The notes beneath the pieces were generated by a model, which was given only the letters and a program-made list of their open reading frames with translations, was not told the DNA's origin and searched no databases. A program made the translations under genes and the position numbers. From Dasypus novemcinctus (taxonomy: Eukaryota > Chordata > Mammalia > Cingulata > Dasypodidae), in the NCBI RefSeq assembly GCF_030445035.2, contig NC_080698.1, positions 22,537,294 to 22,601,293 on the forward strand: 64,000 bases of DNA, read 5' to 3'. Below are positions 55,626 to 64,000 of this stretch, piece by piece. Each line of letters begins with the position of its first letter. Within the stretch, counting starts at the first letter, position 1.

Positions 55626-56324
55626 TACTTCCTGTATGGAGGCATGGCCAGTTTCCAGCCCCGCGCTCCGCGTTCCTCCCCAGCCTGCGCCCGAGCCACA
55701 ACTTTCAGGAGCATGGACTGAGGGCGCCCTCGCCCCAGCGCGCCTCTGAGATCCTTTGTGTCGTCCTCCGGCCGTTTCTATTTTTGGGGGCGCCTCGCTC
55801 CCCCCGCCTCTCCCCTCCCCTTCCCCGCGTGCAAACATGCCTCCTTCCTTCCCGGGGCCCTGGAAGGAGCTGCCTGCCTGAAGCCCGGAGACGCCGCGCC
55901 GCCCTCGGCCCCACCGCCGCCCGCCGCGCTCGGGCAGCGCTGCCGACTCAAGTTGGGGAGCCTCGGCCGCTGGCCGCCGCCTGCGGACCTCGCCCGCCCC
56001 GGGCCCGGGGCATCCGCGCCGCCCGCAGATCCTTGCCCTGACCGCTCGGCTCGCTTTTTTGTTTTTTTGAACCGAAAGAAGCCCTGGTCTGCCGAGAAGA
56101 TCGTTCCCGGCGAGGCTCCGCGTTCTCGGTTACTTTTTGAGGTTTCGCGGGGGGCGCTCGGCGGCTGCCAGGATTCCAGGGGGACTCGGGCCGCCGAGCG
56201 CGGGGGGCCCGGGAGCGGGCGTGCAGGGGAAGCGCCGGTGCTTAGCGGAGGCTCTCACCGAGGCAAGAACTTATTCAACAAGTTTATCCCCCTGCCTTCC
56301 TCTTTTCGATGTGCGTTTTTGGAC
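55600..56324 (+). other. PTPRG: Probable PTPRG 5' untranslated leader
   Basis: Long GC-rich leader inferred between the candidate promoter and the start codon; its 5' limit is an estimate. It contains upstream ATGs at 55622, 55636, 55644, 55713 and 55836. The frame of the main ATG stays open without any ATG for 189 codons upstream (from 55758). That mainly reflects lack of AT-rich stops, but it leaves room for non-AUG initiation. Confidence 0.5.
55713..55721 (+). CDS. Minimal upstream ORF (ATG-GAC-TGA) in the PTPRG leader
   Basis: The three codons ATG, GAC, TGA lie 604 bases upstream of the main start. If the transcript begins near 55600 this two-codon uORF and a longer one (ATG 55622, stop ending at 56041) would precede the coding ATG and could reduce or regulate initiation. 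Neither overlaps the main ATG. No peptide function is claimed. Confidence 0.4.
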   Translation: MD

Positions 56325-56409
56325 ATGCGGAGGTTACTGGAACCGTGTTGGTGGATTTTGTTCCTGAAAATCACCAGTTCCGTGCTCCATTATGTCGTGT
56401 GCTTCCCGG
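56325..56409 (+). CDS. PTPRG: PTPRG exon 1 coding part (signal peptide region)
   Basis: Receptor-type protein tyrosine phosphatase gamma is a single-pass plasma-membrane protein with an extracellular carbonic-anhydrase-like domain, a fibronectin III repeat and two cytoplasmic phosphatase domains. This exon encodes only its first 28 residues plus one base. The peptide begins [20 protein letters not shown] and ends YVVCFP, which I recognise as the conserved PTPRG N-terminus: a basic n-region (RR) then a hydrophobic core, i.e. a signal peptide. The ATG at 56325 has G at -3, and it is the only ATG in its frame from 55758 onward. The exon ends after the first base of codon 29 (phase 1) at a consensus donor gtgagt (56410-56415). 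Codon 29 in the family is Ala, which fits G + an exon-2 start. Later exons lie beyond the window. Confidence 0.94.
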
Positions 56410-59314
56410 GTGAGTGCCAGCCGCCGAGGGGACGCGGCCCGGGCCGGCGAGCGGGGGCTGTGCAGTTGTCGCCGGAGCGCGGAGCTGGGGCGCCCGTCCC
56501 GGGGACCCCTGAGAGGGTGGAGGGTGGCCGAGCGCCCGAGGAGGAGGGAGAGATCCGCTCCATTGGCTCCTGGCGGCGTTTGGGGGAGTCTGGTGGCCCG
56601 CAGGGGCCGGCCAGGCTGGGGCCGGCCGGGGAGAGGTGGGGGATCGCGGGGGTCTGCTCTGCTTGATTATTATTTTTTTTTGGCGGGGGGAGGGGCTCGA
56701 GGTCCTGGAGCCGGGAGAAAAGGGGATTCGCTCTACCGCTCCGTCTCGGATCCGGAGGGCTAGAGCCGGGGGGGCGGTTTGGGAGGCTGGGGCCGCAGGG
56801 AGGATATCGGTGTGGGTTTGGGGGAGAGCAGGGTGCGCGGGGATGGAGGGAGCTAAGGACCGGGAGACTCGCTTTGCTGCTCCCCAACCCTTTGGAGAGG
56901 CTGGTGTTTGGGGGATGGAAACCGGAGGCTGGCCATGGAGGGGATGAGGATGTGGGGAGCAGCCTGCCCGGTCTTGGGGCCCGGGGCGACCCTCATTCGG
57001 GTCTGGGGCAGGATGCACTTGGGTGCCGGAGCGAGACAACCTCCCCGAGCCCGGGGGCTTAGGTGCTTGGGCGTGGGCGCGGTGGGAGAGGAGGGAGCTG
57101 GCGGCTTAGGGAGATCCGTGGCTCCCGGAGCCGCGCCCCCCTCTCTCCCCCAGGCACGGTGCACAACCGGGCTACCGGGTTCGGGGTGGTGCTGGCGGCG
57201 GGTGGGCGGCAGGGCTCTTGCTCGCGCTCGGGGGGATTTTTCCTGTCTGGGGCGCCTTGCCTACCTTCATCTTTGCCCTTCTGCAGGCAGTTAGTTCACT
57301 GCCGACAGACCCAGCCCTGCGCGTTTCTGGCCAGGTTAGGACAGGAGCAATATTGGCCACTGATGATAATTAATCACTGCACGTAACGGGGTGCAACTCG
57401 GAGACCCTTCGCTTCCAGCCCTGCGCGGGCAGACCCCCTCCCTCTCTCCCCTCGGGGAGGGTGGGGAGGGCCTCCTCCGTCTCCCCTCCTGCAGGCCCTG
57501 GGGGCTGCTGCAGCCTGAGCCCCTACAAGCAATCCAGCCCCCTCCCCGGGGGAGCTGGGGGTGGAGGCCACGTCCTCTGCTCTAACCGAGGGAAGGGATG
57601 GGAGTCGCTTTTCATCTCTCGCTCCCTTAAGAACTGAGAGCCCCTCGCTTTTTGTCCTCTCACCCGCCAGCTCCTGGATACCCGGAGATGGGGAGTATCA
57701 GAGCCAAGAAACAGAGGGACATGCTTTCGATGTTTCCGCTCTCCCTGGACACCGCCGCCTCTCTCCCCGCGGCGCGAGCGCCAGGTTTTGGTGCAGCGGG
57801 TACCCCAGTGCCGTCGTGTGCCCCGGAGCTGGTTACCCTTGCGGCCTTCGGGAGCCCGCTTGAGGGGGGACTGGCAAAGGTGTGCCCTTCGTGGACTTGG
57901 GGTGGCCCTGAGGGACAGAGAGGGAAGGGGAACCCCTCACAGCATCTTTTCTTTGGCACCCCCATTTCCATCGCACTTTCATATCCCTTTGCCCCCTTGG
58001 AGCCGCGCGAGCTCCAGCCCAGAAAGCCAACCTGGAGGCCAAGCGGGGGTCGTCCACACTCGTCTGGAGGTCTGGGGTTCGCTCATTAGGGTCCTGACAC
58101 CGGGGGTTGGAGGCAATGGGGACATCTCCCCAAACAGCAGCCCCCTTTCCCTTAATGATTCCTACTCATCGTTCGTATTAATCATCTCCCTCTGCTAGGC
58201 TCCCGTTCCTGGACTTGCCGGGTGAGTGGACAAGCCCTGCTGGCACGTTGGAGGTACCCAGAGGGTCGAGCTTTGGTAAAGACCACTCTTCGGTGGGGGC
58301 ACTGGGAGGCAGCGCAGGGCAGGCATGTGAAGTAACAGGGATTTCTCGGTTCCACTTCTGGCCTTCTCTTTATGTCCGGGAACATACAGAGTTGACCAGT
58401 GATGATTTTCTTTTTGCTTGGTGTCTGAGGAAGGTTGAAACCAAAACTGGGACCGCCAGTGATGTCGCCTTGGTGGGGCTTTGCCAGTTTTCCTCTTCCT
58501 CATTTTCTTTCCTGTTCCCTCTGCGAGGTACCTAGCCCTTTCGCTTGACCAGGGGCCCTAGGAGGTCGGAAAAGGAAGAGGGACCGAGTGAGGCGCGGAC
58601 AAGGCGGGGGTTGGTTTGGGAAATTGCCGCCCCGGAGGGTGCAGCAGCCCTAGAGGGTGCAGCAGCCTGCGGTCCTTGCAAAGTTAAGGCGCCTTAGCCT
58701 TAGGAGAGGATGGCTTTCCTTTTTTTCCAAAGGTGCCTTGACGCCGCCGGACCTCAGGGGGCGCCCCGGAGCCACTCGCCGGGCTCCTGCCACGGCTTGG
58801 CCGTCTCGGCGGGACGGCGGTGGGGGCCGGGATGGGGCGCGGGCGGCGGAGGCGCCCCGCACGGGGAGGCGACTCGGGCTCTGCGCCTGCAGCTGGTGGG
58901 CTCTTGCCTGGGTGGGGGCCGGAGTTCTCTCTGGGACACCCCCTTGCCTGCGGTGGCGTGGGAAGTGTTTATCTGTTTTGGATAAAAATGCCCGTGGTTT
59001 TTGAATTAGGGTCCTCCTTGTGCCTCTTAACCAAAATCTTGTGTTACGTGGTTTTATTTGTTTTCACTCAGAACCCCACCAAATGTTCCGTTGCGTTTCA
59101 ATTCTGAGCTCCTTTTGAGGATGCCGGATAGCTGTACTTTGGGGACGGTTTGGGAGCACAGCCTTGGTATGGGTCTTTTCTTTGGGATCTGCAACAGTGG
59201 CTTTCAGCGTTTCAAAAGTGGTATGATAGGTGTAGGGGGCCGTGGCAAGTGTAGTGTTTCAACTGATGTTTTCAAGTACGAAGCAGACGTGTTATCAAAC
59301 CTAATATCGGGCGA

Positions 59315-59520
59315 GTTATGTTCTACATCTTTTAAAAAATTCTCTTATGGAAAATTTTATAAACATAGAAAAACATAATGGACCCACCACCCAGGCATCA
59401 ACAATGACCGACTCTCGTCTTCTCTCAACTATAACCCCCCAGCCTCCCTCACATATATATTTTTTATAGCAAATCCTAGATATATTTTGTTTAAATATTT
59501 GGTATATGTCTGTAATCATT
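59315..59520 (-). mobile_element. Old L1-type 3' fragment, antisense
   Basis: 'cttatggaaaattttataaacatagaaaaacataatggacccaccacccaggcatcaacaatgacc' and 'tatagcaaatcctagatatattttgtttaaatatttggtat' match the same family as 50870-51420. Confidence 0.65.
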
Positions 59521-62169
59521 GAGAATTTAAGTGCCTCCGATAGAAATTAAAATATGTTACTGAGAGGGTTAATATTTTATTTGTTTGACGTTCTTTAGCT
59601 ATTGAGCAGAAACTACTTAAAAAAATTTTTTTTATTGATTTCTTCTCTCTTTCCACCCTCAGAGTGAAGCCCTTCTCTTTGGTTCTGATATGTTTTATAC
59701 AGTAATTACATCTAGGAAGCTGGCGCTGGAACCGTTTCAGATGGATAAGCTCTGCTGTGCACGTTGGATGTGTCAGAATTGGACGGTCCATGATTGATGC
59801 CCAGTGACTCTCCCTCCAAGCCCCTCTCTCCGTGCATTTGCATGTGATGCTTTAGTCCGGATGGGGCTCTTTTACTGCCGCCTTAGAAAAAAGCCGAAAT
59901 AGTATTTATGAAGCGGGCAGCCTTCCTCTTAGGGATAAGGTTGAGAAATCATCCAGTTGTTTTTTTCTTTTTCCCCTCAAGTGTCTTGTTTGAAAATGAA
60001 GGATCTTTATCCAGTCTCTGAGCTGGGGCTTTTTAACGAAGTCCCTTTGACACGGTGATGGAATAATACCTTTGTTTCCTTTAAACGGCGTTCACAGTAG
60101 AGGGTTGATGAGGTTAGAACATTAACCCTCATAGGACTATTTGGAGGTGGCAGTTGCCAGAGGCAGAAAGGTTTTCGGGCTAGGTTGTCTGAAATGAGAA
60201 AGGGGACTCGCCCGCAGTGAAGCATCTCCCCTTAGTTCTAGACCTGTTTACGCTGAAATTACGCTCTTGTTTACATGAAGCCTTGCCGGGAATGCTGATG
60301 ATTTAACACTGCAAGGCAAAACAAAACAAAAACACTTTTAGGTTCATCTTTCAGTTTTCTTGTGAAAATCTCCCAAGGTAAAATAGTATAATGGATTATC
60401 CTGGTGCACCAACTATGCTCTCTTACCATTAATGTAAGAGCACTTACAGACGAGAGCAGTTGCTTAAGGCCCTCTCTCCCCACCTCTTGCCTGCCCTCTC
60501 CACTTAGCTTTTCCTGGAAACTTTTTAACCAGAAGGCCAGCAGGTGCACTTGTATTAGTTTTACCTAATACCTAATAGATGAAGAAAGTGAGTAAGCGCT
60601 GCTTAGAGGGTTGCTGTTTTCTTTAACTCGGGGTAAAAGTAATTTTTAAAATCTGGATTTCCATTCAGTGTTGTACTTAGAGCGTGTGGGATGATAAGGA
60701 ACTCATTTTTAACCAGGGTGAAGCTTGTAATATGGGTATGCTTTCTGAATTGCAAGGTTTAAAATGAATTTATGATAAACTCTTTAATCCTAGGGTGCAC
60801 CTTTCACGTGGCCACATCTCCTAAGGCAGAGCTTATAGGAGAAATTCAGGGCATTCGAAATCATCTCAAAGGCCCCTGCCCCCCACTCCCGTACCCCAAG
60901 CCCAGGGTACTCTTTGGTTACTGGTTGACCACCATCAGATTACAGGTGGTAATTGCTGACACTGTGGCTGTATCTGTGTAGAGAACAAAAGTCATGTTTA
61001 TCTAATAATGTAAAGGAAGCCAGGGAAGTGGGTCCTGTCTCACTTCTCTTTTAGTTCTCCATCTGAGCTTGATCCTCGGTAAAGCCGGTAGTGAGAAATG
61101 TTCTTCTGAGAAGAGCCTGCCCCCAACAGGCAGTGAGAGCTTCTTGTGGAATTTGGCAGCAGCCGTTGAATTTGTCCCAGAATGAGGTTGCCTGGGCACA
61201 CATTAGGCCCTCAGTAAATATTTGTCAGCGGTTTCCCTGTCTGGGATATGCGAGTGATCGTCTTGCTTACAAAGAACTGAACCCAGGACTGTGTCAAGGT
61301 TCTGTGCCTAGGGAAAGTCAAGTGTGCACCTTTATTGAAAAAAAAAAAAGTTATGTTACTGACTTTGCTTTGATTTTTAAAAAAATGGTTTTGTTTTTAT
61401 TTTGTAAACAACAAAGGGTAAGTGTTTCAAAAATCCTCATTTACTCTCCCTCCCTTTTTCCTATAATTTCTTTTTTGTCTCAAATTTCTGAGACTACAGA
61501 ATTGTTAATGGCTTTTTTAAAAAAGTATAATGTAGGGGATTTTTACTTTCAGAAAAGTCTATGACTATTTAAATGCACAGCAGATGAAAGTGTACTCATA
61601 CTTTGAGAAGGATTATGTGGTTTATAAGTCATGGCTGTGCAAGATTGTTGAAAGGAACTAGAAGACTCCATGTGAGATCTCTCCTGTAAGGACATTATAT
61701 CATTGGATACCTTTTCACCTGGTACCATTTGTAGCAAAATGTTTGGTGTTTTGACAAAAATGTATAACTTACGTGAGATGGCTTGCCAGGAACAAATTTT
61801 TTTTTTTTTTTTGATCGCAGCCTTTGATGCTTATGACTATTTTAAAAAATATATTATTTAAAGAGCTTTTAGGGTTAGATGGTGGAATGACAGTTTGCTG
61901 ACCAGGAAAGGTATCTGGGTGTTCTTTCCCAATCCGGCCCACCCCCCAGCTGAACTTGCTGGTGTTATTGTCGTGCTTGAGGTAGAGAGGGAGTGGGTAA
62001 CTTTCACATTGAGTGAGTGCTTTGATATCTGTTAACCAGTTTATGGAAATGGCTGTGCTATTAATATTTTGTCAGTATGTAGCAAGCAGAAATCTTTTAA
62101 TGCTTTTTATTTTCCTTCTAAACCGGGTAGCCATGGAAAGTTGGGTAAAATCTAGTGAAGGTCATAAAA
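59521..62169. other. Intronic sequence, no exon or strong repeat recognised
   Basis: Unique-looking. The longest open frame (61091-61564) has no family features. A short 'cacacattaggccctcagtaaatatttgtcagcgg' at 61196-61231 is L2/MIR-end-like. Poly-T at 61796-61813. Confidence 0.45.
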
Positions 62170-62430
62170 AATATGACCTCTGGAGCCAGCTGGCCTTTAT
62201 CATTTACCAGCGGTGTTGCCTAGCTGTGCTGCCTTGACCAAGTTACTTAACCTTTCTGTGCCTCGAGTGTTTTTTGTTTGTTTGTTTGTTTTGGTGGAAG
62301 TGGTTGTTTTCCTCCTTGAAATAGGGTAATGTTAGTACCTTGACTTTCCTAGGTTTTGCAAGGCTTGAAAGAAAATGCATGTTAAGATCTTAAGCATTGT
62401 GCATGGCATACAGCAAGTGTTCAATAAATT
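62170..62430 (+). mobile_element. MIR SINE, sense, with internal (GTTT)n expansion
   Basis: 'tctggagccagctggcctttatcatttacca', 'gccttgaccaagttacttaacctttctgtgcctcgag', then a (gttt)n insertion at about 62268-62292, then 'ccttgaaatagggtaatgttagtacctt' and 'ggcatacagcaagtgttcaataaatt'. The order is full-length MIR. Confidence 0.88.
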
Positions 62431-63736
62431 AACCTTTTTAAAATTATGTGCATTAAAGAGATTTGGGTGGCATATGAGAAGAGGTAAAGGCAAGTGAAAA
62501 GCACAACTGTGTGTGTGCAAAGAAAACTTTTAAAAGTTTGTCTGATGATCTTTGTAGCTGGCCTTGCTCTTGGGGTGAGGAAGAATCAGGGCTGGCATGA
62601 GGACATCCTGTGTAAATTTAGACTGGTTACATTTTGAGGTCTAAGGAAATGAAAGAGCCTCAGTGAAGCCTGTGATACCTCCTCGCCCACGTAGCAAAGG
62701 TTCCGGCATACGCGGCTTTAATGGGAAACTGCTGTGTGCGGGCTTCAGTGCTGCCTGTGGATCTCCCATGCCCTGGTGTGGCTCGTCCCTTGTAGAAAGA
62801 GCAGCTTGGTCCTCGACGCTGAGCTGCTTCTTACCCTCTCAGACCTTGTGGACTGCATGGTGACCCAGGAGGGTGGGTCTTTTAGCCCCTCATTTCTGGG
62901 CCTGTCGTTTGATGCCACTAATGGGATGCAAGCAGGGGTGTTGGGCTGTTTGCTTTTCTTTTGCAGTTGGGTGATACCTGAATCTGTCTTCACGGATTCA
63001 GACCTAGAGAACGTACAAGAACCACAAACCTGTGCTCAGCCCTTGCTCTTTAATCCGTTTTTTTGCAAACCGAAATCAGCATGATGGTTTTCTGGCCAAA
63101 CAACAAAACATGATTTTAAACTACTCAGCTTAGCTATTTTTGGGCTGTAGCAAAGTGACACAGTTGGCTGCTGAAATCTAACAACTAAAAGAAGAAATGA
63201 AAGCATAATTCATGGGATATGTAACACTTCCACGTGAGAAAATAGAACAACTGGTCTTATTTTTGGTTTTGTGATACTCTTTTCTAATGAGAATGAAGCA
63301 GGGTGTCGATTGATAGTTCAGGGTATACTCTAAGGGATTCAAGCCACTTATATGAATTCTGGAGGTGTTTGAGTTTTCACACCTCATAACTTCTGCGGTG
63401 TGCTTAAATCAGATAAATTCATCAATTTGGAATCATTTGGATAGGTGATGGCTGTGGGCAAAGCAATTTGCTAAGTATAAAAGCATAGTCCAGACTAGTG
63501 AAGAGATGTCAATGACTTTTCAAGAGTGGAGCTAGCCAAGAATTGCCAAAAGGATTTATTTTCAAATCAGTGGCTATTTATGAATAAGTTCCGTACATTA
63601 AAAACAAGAACAAGAACAAAAACAGTGCACAATTTTTCCTGAAGTGTTTCCCTTCAGCAAGTAAGAGGGCTAAGAGCTGCCTGGAGATTTGGCTCTGTCA
63701 CTTGGTAGCTGAGCTGCCTTGAGCAGTTTTACGCAA
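62431..63736. other. Intronic sequence, no exon recognised
   Basis: Unique-looking. Overlapping open frames at 62663-63084 are unsupported by any domain or splice logic I can see. Confidence 0.4.
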
Positions 63737-64000
63737 TGTCTTAGTTTCCTGGGACAAAGGTGCAAAGTACCACAAACTGAATGGCTTAAAACAACAAACT
63801 TCTTGTCTCCCAGGTCTGGAGTCCCCAAGGTTGATGAAATCGAGGTGTCAGCAGGTCCATGCTCCGGCTGAAACCTGGAGGGGAGAATCTTTCCTTGCCT
63901 TCCTAGCTTTTGGTATGCGGCAGCAATCCTTGGCATTCCTTGGCTGGCAGGTGGAGCACTTCAGTCTCTGCCTCCGTCATCACGTGGTGGTCTCACTGGT
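63737..64000 (-). mobile_element. ERVL-MaLR-type LTR, antisense, cut by window end
   Basis: 'tgtcttagtttcctgggacaaaggtgcaaagtaccacaaactgaatggcttaaaacaacaaa', 'ggtgtcagcaggtccatgctccggctgaaacctggaggggagaatctttccttgcc', 'gcagcaatccttggcattccttggctgg' and 'ctctgcctccgtcatcacgtggtg' are antisense MaLR-type LTR in order. The rest lies outside. Confidence 0.75.

Larger units (their letters stand above)
54690..57300. promoter_or_regulatory. PTPRG: CpG island covering PTPRG promoter, exon 1 and start of intron 1
   Basis: CpG dinucleotides become dense at about 54700, peak at 55230-56250 and fall off after about 57250, with a weaker GC-rich shoulder to about 58950. GC boxes are visible (ccgccc/gggcgg, e.g. 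cgcccggggcggg near 54797) and a CCAAT box at 55016-55020 (ggccaatgg). The rest of the window is AT-rich, so this is a sharp contrast. CpG-island promoters of this kind mark widely expressed and developmental genes. The limits are by eye, not computed. Confidence 0.9.
56410..64000 (+). other. PTPRG: PTPRG intron 1, 5' part
   Basis: It begins with the donor gtgagt; no acceptor or second exon is identifiable before the window end. PTPRG has a very large first intron in mammals, so this is expected. Contents: the GC-rich island shoulder (to about 58950), then AT-richer DNA with an old L1-type fragment (59315-59520), a MIR (62170-62430) and an LTR at the window end. Many GC-rich open frames (56371-58535, both strands) are unsupported. 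At 57361-57376 an AT island tgatgataattaatca stands out in GC-rich DNA, and 59836-59843 is an octamer ATTTGCAT. Confidence 0.85.

Noticed and set aside
55758-56666. 302-codon open frame on the plus strand over PTPRG exon 1
   Set aside because: It starts at GTG, not ATG, and reads through the consensus splice donor at 56410 into intron. Only the part from the ATG at 56325 to 56409 is supported as coding.
56371-57039. 222-codon minus-strand open frame in the CpG island
   Set aside because: Pro/Ser/Gly/Arg-rich translation typical of stop-poor GC-rich DNA. No domain, and it overlaps the intron 1 start on the other strand.
56410-57170. 'ctctcccccaggcac' near 57150 considered as an acceptor for a second exon
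   Set aside because: A polypyrimidine-AG is present by chance in the GC-rich intron. The following sequence does not encode the expected PTPRG continuation (an Ala-initiated segment leading to the carbonic-anhydrase-like domain).
61091-61564. 157-codon plus-strand frame in PTPRG intron 1
   Set aside because: No recognisable domain, includes a Lys run from a poly-A stretch, and no flanking splice signals suggest an exon.

Overview
This is mammalian nuclear DNA, most probably from an armadillo (nine-banded armadillo, Dasypus novemcinctus, or a close relative). About twenty copies of a tRNA-derived SINE carry the hallmarks of the armadillo DAS SINEs: a head with pol III A and B boxes, a body rich in CACAGAGAGCAGACA-like words, and a TAAATAAATAAAATCTT-type tail. 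There are no bacterial-style operons, no rRNA or true tRNA genes and no CRISPR array. Nearly all open frames in the first 54 kb are translations of SINE, L1 or LTR sequence.

The only protein-coding sequence I can support is exon 1 of PTPRG (receptor-type protein tyrosine phosphatase gamma). It lies on the plus strand, with the ATG at 56325 and the splice donor at 56410. The 28 complete codons encode the signal-peptide region of the protein, and the next exon is outside the window. The exon sits in a CpG island (about 54690-57300, with a GC-rich shoulder to about 58950) that also holds the likely promoter and 5' leader. From 56410 to the window end is the 5' part of PTPRG intron 1. In human the upstream neighbour is FHIT, transcribed the other way, so bases 1-54689 most likely correspond to part of the FHIT-PTPRG intergenic interval. 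That last point is inference.

Layout. 0-3 kb: an antisense L1 broken by three SINEs. 3-14 kb: SINEs, an LTR fragment, and a hAT-type transposon holding an L1 3' end and a SINE. 14-21.5 kb: an old, near-full-length sense L1 with two SINEs and one LTR inside it. 21.5-33.5 kb: mostly unique sequence with MIR, L2 and MER5 fragments, LTR pieces, a GATA microsatellite and a few SINEs. 33.5-37.5 kb: antisense L1, a CTGTCCAA-ended DNA transposon, a MER5 cluster and a complete-looking solo LTR. 37.5-41 kb: mainly unique. 41-50.2 kb: four antisense L1 blocks. 50.2-54.6 kb: old repeats and unique sequence. 54.7-64 kb: the PTPRG CpG island, exon 1 and intron 1, with few repeats and no recognisable DAS SINE.

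I found no previously undescribed gene system. The more interesting points are nested insertions dated by their target-site duplications, a SINE that seems to have carried L1-derived sequence at its 3' end, a roughly 90-bp duplication of unknown type at 31.4 and 32.6 kb, and the upstream reading frames in the PTPRG leader. Repeat family names are from memory of consensus sequences; boundaries are exact only where a target-site duplication is given.
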